The notes beneath the pieces are model-generated. The model was not told the origin of the DNA, ran no database searches, and saw nothing but the letters and a program-made list of their open reading frames with translations. From Sternotherus odoratus (lineage: Eukaryota; Chordata; Testudines; Kinosternidae): a stretch of DNA of 64,000 nt. Every line of letters starts with the position of its first letter. Position 1 is the first letter of the stretch. Shown here in pieces: positions 11,736-22,327 of the stretch. The translations under genes and the position numbers were made by a program. Location of the stretch: contig JAVMKO010000003.1 in assembly GCA_032164245.1 (NCBI GenBank), positions 88,287,890 to 88,351,889 on the forward strand. The letters are read 5' to 3'.

Positions 11736-12972
11736 GGTAGAGCATTCGATTTTTATTGTCTGTCTAGTTTTGTGAAATGCCCACTTTGGTATATGTGCGC
11801 TCTGTACTACAGTAGTACACTGATGTGTTGCACAGGCCCGTACATACATCTGTGATAGACAGGTCTCTTTAAAATAGATAAATAGAGACTGAAAAGGGTG
11901 CAGTTTAGCCACAACCTGTCTTAACACCTTGAGTTTACTAGTATGTACCAAAGGGGGGCGGAGGGGGGGGGAGAGAGAGGGAGTTGGTGAATACAATCTG
12001 TTCCAATTTGTGACAGACAAAGGGATAGCTAGAGGTTTTAATGACACTGACTTAATAACCTGTGAGCTGTAACCTTATTAAAATGCTGCTAAACAAACAG
12101 TTCTTTTGTGAAAACATCACTGACTCAGACTCCTCCTCCCCTCCCCCCCAATTTCATTTTGGCTGTTTGTTCTCTAGCAATTTCTAAAAGACTTCCTGAA
12201 ATGTTTTCACTTTAATGAAGTAAATACCTGGCGTTAGCTGTGGAATATATCTCACTGCATATTTGCCAAGGATATTTCACAGACTTCTGTGTGTTTATTT
12301 GTGTGCTTCTTTCCCTCCCACACCCTGATCTTTACTCTTGCTCCTATGTGGTCGGGGGTCTCACTAATCTTCATTAATATGCTTTATAAATCTTGCTAAA
12401 TACAACACTGGCATCTTCTGTTAAAATGTGTCCAAAGAAAATCAATTAGAAAAAGTTATTGAAGAATTTAATAGGGAGAACATTATTGGGGCCTGGTCCT
12501 TTAACTTCCTTAAGGTTATGCTAATGTACAGTGCATATAGTCTTGGATTCCTAAGGGATGATCATCAATTGTTGTTGTTATGGTTGTACTCATAATGAGC
12601 TATAAGCTCTCCACATAGTTAACACAATATTTATAATGTTTATATTATTACTCTTAACTGAATCCAGATTGCTTTAGAATGACTCACATTTATTGTTCAC
12701 ACTACTGTAATGCAGAAATCTTAAATATGGTATAGATATGACAGTGTTAACAAATCAGATGCTCAATGATGTGATAAATTAGAGTAACTATGATGCTAAG
12801 AAAATGATGCCTTGGCCCTCAAAGCACCATTCAGCTCTTTTACATTGTATGAAGTTTGAATATGAAATTTTCCTCTCCTTGTGTTGCAAATATTCTCTGA
12901 ATACAATAATATTTAACTCTTGCACTGTTCTGTACTTTTGCATTTAAACTCTTTTTTTGTTTGTATTTACAG

Positions 12973-12995
12973 CAAGTCTCGCTGGCAGACCACAG
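12973..12995 (+). CDS. UTRN: Utrophin microexon (second from last, 23 nt)
   Basis: The acceptor 'tttttttgtttgtatttacag' ends at 12972 and the donor 'gtatgg' starts at 12996. With the T from the preceding exon it encodes SSLAGRPQ and ends on a codon boundary. Human utrophin, as recalled, has an equally short exon encoding PNVPSRPQ, so GRPQ/SRPQ and the exon length agree while the first half has diverged. Dystrophin has a comparable small penultimate exon that is alternatively spliced. Skipping the 23-nt exon here would shift the frame and change the last residues. Confidence 0.9.
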
Positions 12996-14049
12996 GTATG
13001 GTACATGTTGCATGGTGCAGTCTTTCAGTATTGTTAATGTAATACAGGCAAAAGAGCTCCTTTTTGATCGTGTAACAAATTATTGGTTTTCGAGTATACA
13101 CATTCAGCTGACAAAAACAAAGTAAACTAGTTTGATTTAAATGCTACTGATTTTTTCTACCAGTAAGTCAAAAAGGGTCATTCAAAAACAGAGGCCACTT
13201 TTTTTCTTGGATGGAATGTTTGTTAATAAAACTTCAGTAATTTCTGTTATTGCAGAACCAGAAAGTCTAATTTCCGTGGCTTCTCCCAAATTATGATGAT
13301 TTCTGAAGGGGATAAATTAAATTGTGACTTGCAGTCAATGACTAAATAACTCGGGGCTGCAGTCCCTTTAATCCCCCCCTCCCCCATTTAACTTGCATTG
13401 TTTTCCAGAGAAGAACCTTACTTTTTAACAGGCTTTTGGGGGGACTTTAAGATGCCCTGTGAGTTCTCTGATGAAAGTTCCACCTCCCCAGTTTTTGTAG
13501 AGATACAGTATGGTAAGAAGATGGCCAGACTGTCAAATCCCTCACACTGCAGTTTCTGCACCATTAGAGGAAGGGGTGCTATTCCTTGGGTACAGGAAGC
13601 AACCTGGCTCCAGAGCTTGGAAGCAAGTATCCCGGCCTAGTGGATTGACCCCGAAGCTAGAAGCTGTGTATTAATTCCAGCTCTGCCACCGACTCACTAT
13701 GAGACTTGGGCAAGGCACTTCCCTGTATAAATGCTAAGCATTATCATCCCTGGTTGTAATACCCAGGAGGCTCACAAATTTTCTGTGGCCCATCTTTGTC
13801 CCAGATTCAGAGATTCAGCAAGAACTTAAATGCTAAATTACTAAAATTGTTAAACCACAGAGCACTTTAAAAGGGTTATTTTTAAGCAAGGACCTAAGTG
13901 TTTTGCTGAATCCAGCGCGTATAAGTCTAAAACTTGGAATACTCCATTTATCAAAATGTTATCTTTGTGCTCTGTCATGGATGTTCAGGGCACTGCATAG
14001 AGGACCGTATATGTAAATATTGGTGTGATGTTATTTCTCATCACTATAG
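12996..14049 (+). other. Last UTRN intron (1054 bp)
   Basis: It begins 'gtatgg' and ends 'tcatcactatag'. It contains an old MIR (13640-13745) and a 'ttaaatgctaaattac...cctaagtgttttgctgaat' type ancient repeat near 13825-13915. No gene is seen. Confidence 0.85.
13640..13745 (+). repeat. MIR SINE fragment
   Basis: 'tattaattccagctctgcca' followed by 'gagacttgggcaaggcactt' is the MIR middle section in sense orientation. Confidence 0.7.
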
Positions 14050-14058
14050 GCAATTTGA
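14050..14058 (+). CDS. UTRN: Utrophin last coding exon (Ala-Ile-stop)
   Basis: After acceptor 'cactatag' the exon reads GCA ATT TGA, so utrophin ends ...GRPQAI. In human, as recalled, the same place reads GCA ATG TGA (Ala-Met-stop), and the following bases 'agtattcat' agree. This fixes the homology of the exon although only two residues are coded. The change Met to Ile is a single base at the third codon position. Confidence 0.92.
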   Translation, partial: AI

Positions 14059-14886
14059 AGTATTCATTTCGAAGGCAACCAACGTTTCCTGACCTGCAGT
14101 GTGGCCCTTTTCTACAAATGCCAATCACAAGTTCTGCGTAGTCAGAAGACTGCATGGGACCTTAGAATATGCTGTTCAGCTCCGATTGTGTGTTCTACTT
14201 GAAATAGTAAAACACTGAATACCCAAAGATGAGGAAGTTGTGTTTTTATAATATGTTCTTTTTTTTCTTCTTCTTCTTCTTCTCTTTCTATGCAACTGTA
14301 AATTAATGAATAGTGGAGTATTTGGAAATGATGATACATTTGTCATTGATTTGTATAAATATATAGCATTGGGAAAGGGGGCGGGGGCTTTATATACATT
14401 CTTTTTAATAACAGTAAAGAGAACTGCATAGAGTTTGGAGTAAAATGTTACATTTATACATTCCTTTCGGTTCTTTGCATTTACATTGCAAAAAAATTTA
14501 TTTTCTGACACACTCTCTGTTCTGTACAGGTTATTTATACTTGTGTCAACCATCTAATCAGATTTCTGAAGACCGTTCCGTTGTCTCCTAGATTGGCAAA
14601 ATAACAAGTTCACGTAACTTGCACAATTATTATTTTACAAAAAAATCATATTGGCAACATGTGAGGGCTAAGCTCCATTTAACAATTGTATACCCTCTTT
14701 TAAAACTACAATAAGTGCTATGCACCAAAAGGGTATTTCTAGATTTTATGTTGTCTCATAGGGTTTTTTTGTTTGTTTTTGTTTTTAAGACTTATTTCAA
14801 CTCAGAAATCAGGAGATAGCTACATAAAGACTTAACTATATTTTAAATTGTTTTAATAAGATCTCTCTAACTAAATGCAATTTTAT

Positions 14887-14904
14887 TCTCCCCCCCCCCC
14901 CCCC
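14887..14904. repeat. Poly-C tract
   Basis: An uninterrupted run of C lies in the UTRN 3' UTR region. Similar tracts lie at about 10250-10270 and 23076-23090, with a poly-G run at about 19263-19276. Lengths may be assembly-dependent. Confidence 0.85.
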
Positions 14905-15574
14905 GACAAAGCTTTGTTGTTCCAAATTGTGTCAAACTTTTTTTTAAAAGCCTCGATTCTCCAATTTGCAAAGTAAAGACCAGTTACCAGGAATCTTGTA
15001 TTTAAGATCTGAACATACACAAATTTTTTCTATTCCTTTTGAAAATGTCTAATAAATTAAGAAGCCCTCTCCAATAGTATCAGGGCTGGAGCATTTTCTT
15101 TAAACTAGTTCAGGGCACCTGGACGTTTTCATTCAGTCTTCCTCTTTATTTCTGAAAAGCTCATTTGTTGTTCATTTATTTATGTGCTTAAGGTAGGGAT
15201 AATTTTGGAAAGATTTTGACACTGATTTATGAAACAAATATTAAAATCAGGTGTTGGGTTCTCCTGCCTTCACTGTTGAATTTACAGTGTTGCATGGACA
15301 CTTGCTTTAATTTCAGAATATATATTTGATTGCTAAATGGTATGCAATTTTCAGATATAGGAGGAAACAAAATTGTATCCTAAATTAATATTGTGGAAGA
15401 AAAATCTCTGAAAGGTCTTGAAAAACCTACAAATTGGGTAATGCTATTGATATTGATTCTGGAGGCTATGCAGGTAAACATCAGGATTTGTTAATACCTG
15501 ATTATCTTCACTGAGGTAGTGTCTCCCACAATATCCTACATTCATAATTTTCACTCACCAGTGTATGCTTAATG

Positions 15575-15775
15575 CATGGTCTAATCCCAACTCTGATGTG
15601 GATTCCACCTGAAGCCATGGGCAAGGAATTTAACCATTCTGCCTCAGTTTTCTCCATCTGTAAAATGGGATGATAGTACTTATCTGCCTCTCAGAGGTGT
15701 TGAGGCTTACTTAGCTAGTGTCTGTAAAATGCTTTGAAGATTAAAAGTGCTATATAAATGATAAGTATTATTATT
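15575..15775 (+). repeat. MIR SINE
   Basis: Sense MIR: 'atgggcaaggaatttaacc', 'tgcctcagttttctccatct', 'gtaaaatgggatgatagtac' and 'gtgctatataaatgataagt' appear in order. Confidence 0.88.
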
Positions 15776-16221
15776 TTTGGATGGGGGAATGGAGGAATTG
15801 GCATGGTGGGAAGGGGAGAGACTGGCTATTATAGGATTCCTTCATCTAGGAAAAAATATATTTGTAGTAGAGTTATTTTGAGAAGGAAAATAGTTTTACA
15901 GACGAGGAAAAGCCATGACCACCTTTCTACCTCAGACCCATCCTCATGAGTAGTATTGGAAATAGCTTTATGCTCTGTTCTCTGCAAGGTATTTTGTGTT
16001 TACCAGGCCACATCATATCAAAGCAAGAAATCCTTAAAAAAAAATCCCTGAATTGTAAAGGTCTCAGTAGTCAATTTGGTGGCTTTTTTGTTCTGACTGT
16101 GAAAGGTTATGTATAAAATTGTTTTTCTGCCTGTGTTTGTATGCAAGCTATGTCCTCTACTCTGCTGCCAAGTAAAAGCTACTTAAAACACTACATTGTA
16201 ACATTCTTCCTCTGAGACAAT

Positions 16222-16231
16222 AATAAATAAA
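16222..16231 (+). promoter_or_regulatory. Candidate UTRN poly(A) signal
   Basis: Two overlapping AATAAA hexamers (16222-16227 and 16226-16231) lie about 2.2 kb after the UTRN stop. That distance is plausible for the UTRN 3' UTR, but no downstream element was verified. Confidence 0.4.
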
Positions 16232-16880
16232 AGGAATATATTGCAGTAACATTGACAAAAGGTATGTCATTATTTTGAGTTTTGAGGTAGAGAATCACAC
16301 TTCTCCCTTCTAATCTGGATAATATAAGTTTCATTTGGAATAAAATTAATTTTTAACACAAGATTGCTTTGATATTTCTCAACTCAGAAGTAAACCACAT
16401 TTTAAAAACTATTCCCGTGGGATAGCATTTAGACTTCAAGGTATATTTATGAAAACAACACATGGGGGAAAGTTAAAAAATAAATCTGTGCATATTCTTC
16501 TGCAATTTTCCATCTTTGGTGACACAGACACTCTGCAATCCTTCTCTGCAGCGTGACAGCTTTAAATTTAAACAACCAAGCAATTAACTGCTTGCTTTAA
16601 AAAAAAAAAGTGTACTGTATGCATTACAAATATCAATATGTGAATACCCTGTTGAACATTGAAGTTGCAAATTATTCTCCCAGTTTCACTGGAATCAGTC
16701 CTTCAGTTCAAATATATCCTTGTGTATTCAATCAAAAAACATATATTTTGTAACTGGTGGTATTTTATCACTTTCCGGTTTTAAATCTGCTGTTATACAG
16801 CCATGTTAACCAGTTCCTAGGCAATATGACTCTTTTAAAAACATATTTTAAACAATTTGCTGTAGTTTCCAAACAAAGTT

Positions 16881-17079
16881 AACAAAGAGTCCTGTGGCAC
16901 CTTAAAGACTAACTAAAGTATTGAAGTATAAGCTTTCATGGGCTAATACCCACTTTGTCGGATGCAAGATGGTATTAGCTCACGAAAGCTTATGCTTCAA
17001 TACTTTAGTTTAGTCTTTAAGGTGCCACAGGACTCTTTGTCACTTCTGCTATTCCAGACTAACACGGCTACCTCTCTGA
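16881..17079 (+). mobile_element. Inverted (foldback) hammerhead-like retroposon, 14-bp target duplication
   Basis: Perfect 14-bp duplications 'ttccaaacaaagtt' lie at 16867-16880 and 17080-17093. The insert is an inverted repeat: 'acaaagagtcctgtggcacc' at 16882 recurs reversed near 17021-17040, and the arms run inward to about 16955 and 16970. The right arm keeps 'agctcacgaaagcttatgc', and the unpaired tail is 'ccagactaacacggctacct'. It is related to the copy at 61531-61713. Confidence 0.85.
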
Positions 17080-17698
17080 TTCCAAACAAAGTTGGTTGAT
17101 GCTACTTGCATACATTTTTTTTATTAAAAAAACAAGCTATGAGGAAAATAAACTTATTTTCAAATGATCCAATAGTAAATTTTTAAAAAAAGACTGTTTG
17201 AAATAGGAATTGATCTGCTTTAAAATAGCTACATTTACTAGAAAATTTTAAAGGAAGGAACACACTTAAGCATAGCCTTTTAAATTCTGCTTGTATGTTT
17301 GTAGAGTGGAAGGGGGAATAAGAGAGATGTGGAGCCGTGGTCTAGGGCATGGTTTACAGATGCACTTAGCACCTCTGAAAATCAGACCCTTTGGGTATGT
17401 CTTCACTACCCCCTAGGATAGTTGTCTCCCTTTTTCTCAGGCTAGAACACACCATTTTCTGCAAACAGAGAGACTTGCATTTGAGACCTCCATATTGGCT
17501 TATTGGAATGTGTTCTGTCTGAGGCCTCCCTGGAGCCTCTGGTGGTACTGGCTAACAATGCCCGGTATATTACAACAGAAAACCTCTGGATTACTGTTCA
17601 GTTACACGTTCAGTTCAAGGCTTTGATTTTAATGACTCTTGGCTATTTGAGACCACATCTTTCCTCATGTACTGCCAGGACATTTGAGTTCAGATGGC

Positions 17699-18174
17699 TA
17701 GAGCCCTGCGTGGTTACAAAGGTATATCTGTGGATATAAATCGGTATCCGCAGAACCTCAGGGCTTTCGTGGGCACCACAGTGGCGAAAGGAGCAGAAGA
17801 TGGGTATGCTGCTTCCAGGAGCCAGTGCCCTACACTGGCAGCTCCTCCAACACAGCTCTACCTCCTGCAGCCCCACCCGCAGTCCTGCTCCAGTCCCTTC
17901 CACTCAGCTGTCTACATGTCCTGTCTGGCAATGTGTGTCCCACTTGAACACGACCGCGTGACCAGGGACAGCTGCCAATGGGCCTGGTGCCTGCCCCGGT
18001 GAGCAGGGCTGCAGGTGGTATAGCTGCACCAGAGAAGCTGGTGATGTGGGGCACTGGCTCCACTGCTCCTTTCATTGCTGCGGTTCCCGGGAGAGCCCTG
18101 CTATTCTGCGGATAAAGATTTCTATCCGCGGATATCCACACCTGCGGATATACATTTTTATCGGCACAGGGCTC
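17699..18174. mobile_element. Palindromic MITE-like DNA element
   Basis: The ends are inverted: 'agagccctgcg' near 17699 against 'ggcacagggctc' at 18163-18174. Subterminal blocks rich in 'gcggatat', 'tatccgcgg' and 'tatccgcag' occur on both sides. The middle is GC-rich and noncoding. The target duplication is unclear, so the superfamily is not assigned. Confidence 0.65.
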
Positions 18175-20884
18175 CACAGATGGTGCCCTCAAACAATTCC
18201 ATTACCAGAGCGAAGTATATGGAGGCAGGTGATTGGATGCTATTGGTAGAGGCTGCTCAACTCTGGAATTTAATTTGCTGACCTTGTAGGATTCTTGGAT
18301 TGCTTCTTGCCCCCTGGGTTGTGCCAGAGGAAGGGTGCAGGCAGGATTAGCAGGATGTACAACTGTGTTTGTAAATTGAGATAGGTGGATTTTAAACAGT
18401 AATTGTTGTTTTCAATTGTGTCTGGTTTACCCTGAGGCTTCTTGTAATAGGGCACATTTTATAAATTAAGATATAAAATAAATGTTTTGTTCTCTTACAC
18501 ACTTGGCATATCCATTGCAGTGTTTGTGAGAGAGAGAAAGCGAGCTCTTGATATGGGCTCTTGAATGCATTGAAAGACTCTGACGTTTTTCAACTGAACA
18601 ATTCAATTTTTCCAGCAGCAAGATCCTTGATCCTATACATGTGCATTTATGACAACCTAAGCATGAAAAACCCTATTATGGATGGGGCGGCTGATGGCTT
18701 GTCTGCTTAAATCATTTTGACGAAAGCTCTGTGAGCTGGAACATTACCAGCAGATCAGTGTGCGTATTAAACAGGGTATACTATGGATTTATATGACCAG
18801 TGCTGGAGCACAAAAGCGTTTCTACTGTGAATTAAAAAGGAGAGAGCCAAATTTCAGTTAGACTTCCTAAAGGTACGGGTATTGAAGTTGGTGGCGATGT
18901 TTTGGGGCCTTTCTTTGGACAAAGTTTTTTCTGATTCCTAACTTTCATCTTACTGGGATTTTAGTGCTACAGGATGGTATTGATATGAGGTCATTGGAGG
19001 CCTAGCAACTAGGGATGAACGCTATATATGCACACCTCAGAAATCCCCTCATCTATGACCTGATGGGCATTAAATTCTTCTTGAATCTGTAATTGGAAGC
19101 CTCGCTACCATTTTGTTTGTCGATAACAGAAATAGTTATATCTGTAGCACTCTTGTAGTTTATAGAATACAACATGGCCTCTTTAAAACCTTGTCCTAAG
19201 GGAAATGAAGTGTTAATTTGCTCCAGGAAGAGGAAATGCTAGTTGTTCCAGGGATGTGGAGAGGGGGGGGGGGGGGTGTCTGAGCTTCAGGCTAGAGGGA
19301 GCCGACCCTCACATAGTGAAGCAGCTGAGAACCTGCCCCAAGCCTGGGAGGGACAGAGTGGCTGACTGGGGCTGCACCAGGACCGGAGCCATGAAGAGCT
19401 ATAGTTCCATATCCTTGTTGTGTTGTGATTAATGACAATTCAGAGCTGGAGGTATATCATGCCTGAAGATATTCTCTGCACAAGCACCCATTTGGCAGCA
19501 GGTGAGGTTTTGTGGATGATATTTGTTTTATACCTTAACACTGAACTACCCTAGAACAGAGAGGGCTGCTACATAGGGGAGATGTAGCTAAAGCCAATGA
19601 ATATATCCAGACTCTATCACCATCAAAAGATGAAAGGGCAAAATCATAAAAGCAGGGAATTTGCATATATGCATTCCCAATAACAAAAGCAATGTTAATG
19701 GCATCCGTCTACAAGCTTGACTGGATTTGTAACCTGGGTGCATGTGGTGATGTTTCAGTGTATGATTTTAGTTTTTGTAAAGCACCCTGGAGCGAAGAGC
19801 TTGAGAAGGTCAGGTCTGTTTCACTGGGAAAGAGTTCTGGGAAATCATCAGCTATGTGAAATGTTCCTCGGCAGAGAAAATCATGCACATGAAGCAAGGG
19901 GATGGAGTCTACCAGAGCTGATAACTGTCTTGGCTTCTACATTGTGGTTGGCAGGGATGAGCTTGTATCATATTTGGTGCTACTAGCAATTCCATGGTGT
20001 TGGGGCACAGCTTAGAGGCTTGACTAGCTTCCAGTTATAACCCATGCACCAGCTGGGTCAGAGTCACAAAAGGGATTTGTCATCAATGCATCCACAGTTT
20101 GAAGGGACACCCCCATTCTCTCTGCAGTTCTTTGCATTTGATGGTATCCACCATACAGGAATGAGTCTTGATCAGCTTTCAGAGCAATGAGACAGGATTA
20201 GTCATTCTGCTGAATGTTGGGAATGAAACAAGATAACAGTTGTCATCTCTTGGATATGTTCACTGGGCAGCACTCTGTGGGGTGTTCTAGGGAATAGACT
20301 GTCTAATCTTTTATCAAACAGCTAAAACAAACAAAACTACAAATCTTTGATGTTTCATTTTAAGAACTATTCTAGCTTAGGGCAATTTTTTTCTTTAAAT
20401 GACGAACAAGGCTTGCAAGGAGAAGTGGCTTGGGATTCTTAGATGCTACTCCTGCAATTTGATTTGAAAACACATTGCCTAATGTCTAAAGCAATGGAAG
20501 ATGGCAAAAAATAAAGGGAGGTTTTCAGAGTTCAGGGCCAGCTAGAATAGTTACATTTATGGCTATAGGATGAATAAGTCATGACGAAATATAAAGGCTT
20601 TATCAGCGTTAGTTTAGGATTTTTTTCTGTTTACCTACTGATGCCAAACCAGCAGCGTAACCTGTGAGCATCTTCCAACACCGAATTCAAGAGTGGCCAG
20701 CACTTCTCACCTATGACTCTTTTGCTGTACTTTTAAGAACATTTATTTTGAGATGCTCTGATATCCTGCAAGCTAGGCTTGCTGGACTTGAAAGAGAGGC
20801 CACAATAAAATTAGGATGACCCTTTAAAAATGCAACAGATGGGCATCTTAACATGTTCTTGATGAGGTAATGTTCCCAGTTATC
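18175..20884. other. Intergenic, no gene seen
   Basis: No exon with splice sites, RNA gene or well-defined repeat was recognised. The short ORFs (for example 19717-19986) have no recognisable domain. A poly-G run lies near 19263-19276. Confidence 0.6.
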
Positions 20885-21230
20885 CCTACATGAAGAGGAA
20901 GGCAGCATGGCCTAGTGGATAGCTATGAGTCTGAGTCAGGAGATTTGGGATGAAACCCAGGCCTCATTGAAGTCAAAGGCAAAACTCCTCGTGACTTCAA
21001 CGGCTCCAGGATTTCATCCGTGGTTTCTAATCCTAGTCTGAAAGTGCCTCCCTGTGTAAACTTGAGCGATTTATATCATTTTTCTTGCTTCACTTTACAT
21101 ATCTGCAAAATGAGCATAGTGCCTGCTTCACCAGGGAGTTGAGGCGTCATCAATTGTTTGTTAAGAACATTGAGATCCTTAGAAGATTCTGTAGAAGTGC
21201 CATCTATTATCAATATCTCCACCTTCTCCT
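20885..21230 (+). repeat. Old MIR-like SINE
   Basis: 'agcatggcctagtggatagc' matches the MIR 5' part. 'gtgcctccctgtgtaaactt', 'tgcaaaatgagcatagtgcc' and 'aagaacattgagatccttag' match its middle and 3' parts in sense orientation, with an intervening repeat-like block at about 20960-21025. Confidence 0.72.
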
Positions 21231-22123
21231 GTTGTTTACCTTTATCACAGTCATCATGTTGGAAGTTACTAATACAGAATAAGTCTGTCAAGGATAAATG
21301 GATCACATCAAGCCATCACACTTTGAAACTCTGAATGCTGAGGTACTTCAGTGAAAAACTAGTACTTCATTGTGCTCTGGAACATGGCAAGTCAAACAGG
21401 TGCAGTCTGAGATGAAACTTGAAAGCTGAAACTGGGATAGTGTGAGGAGGAGAAAGACAGGGCAATTCCCAATTTGAAGGGCTTGGCTACACAGATCTCT
21501 GAACCTGGTCGTTTTACATCTGTAAGTGTGAATCACTGGGCAGCTTCTTGGCTGGACCTCAATGCTTCACTCAATGAATAAATCACAAGGAAGTTGCTAA
21601 AATAAGCCACCCCAGATATTTTCTGTAAAACAGAATATTTATCCTATCTACATGAGATCGGATCAGTAGTGCATCCAAAGACTGACGGGGACAGGTTGAA
21701 AATGCTTAGGATGGGCAATATTTCTGCTGTAATAATCTGAAGTTTTTAATCTGGACAGAACTCTGTCTGGGAGTGTGTGAAACCATCCCCTAGGGCAATT
21801 AAGTGTCACAGTAAGTAATAAGAGCATGAATCACGACTTAAGATTTATGCCAGATTCTGGCCCTTCTGCATCTTCCAAAGCCATGAGGTTTAGAAATTCC
21901 TTTGGACTTTAACTTGCGTGTTTTCTAACCCATGGCACTTCAACTTCGTCTTGAATCCACTGACCCTTGATAAATGGAAAGCCAAGAATTCATCATGCCA
22001 TGTTCCCAGAGGAGCTGGTGAATTCCAAGTGCTTGTGACAGTGTCAGTTCCATTGAGGACTATAAATGATGCATGCGCTAGGGCAGGCAGCTTTTATATC
22101 TTCCTTTTCTTCCTCTCAATCAC

Positions 22124-22244
22124 TAGGGTGACCAGATGTCTTATTTTATGGGGACAGTTCCAATTTTGGGTCTTTTTCTTATGTAGGCTCCTATTACCCC
22201 CACCTCCTGTCCTGATTTTTCACATTTGCTGTCTGGTCACCCTA
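22124..22244. mobile_element. Small palindromic MITE, copy 1
   Basis: Terminal inverted repeats are 'tagggtgaccaga' and 'tctggtcacccta'. The interior has 'cttattttatggggacagtt' and 'cctgtcctgatttttcac'. A second copy lies at 23891-24021. Confidence 0.8.
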
Positions 22245-22327
22245 TCAGTCACCATTGTTACACCTATATAAACTATCACAATACACTTGTTTAAAAATGT
22301 TGGAACAGCTAATGGACATGCAAATAA

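Larger units (their letters stand above)
2525..12972 (+). other. UTRN intron (10448 bp), repeat-rich
   Basis: The intron runs from 'gtaagt' to 'ttgtatttacag'. It is occupied by two hammerhead-like retroposons, a CR1 fragment, a complete hAT element, a DIRS-like element and a MIR, each listed separately. 'gccagattctctgctgatgt' near 2920 is an old unclassified amniote repeat. The remaining parts (2525-4940, 5210-5940, 8160-8650 and 10775-11540) show no gene. The minus frame at 4057-4527 lacks any recognisable domain. Confidence 0.85.
14059..16231 (+). other. UTRN: UTRN 3' untranslated region (end uncertain)
   Basis: Blocks such as 'ccaacgtttcctgacctgca', 'tttctacaaatgccaat', 'gtgtgttctact', 'taaaacactgaatacccaaa' and 'tgcaactgtaaattaatgaa' match the recalled human UTRN 3' UTR in order, through about 14450. 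Beyond that conservation is not evident to me. Candidate poly(A) signals AATAAA lie at 15051-15056, 16222-16227 and 16226-16231. The far end is a guess from the last of these. A MIR copy lies within the proposed UTR. Confidence 0.65.
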
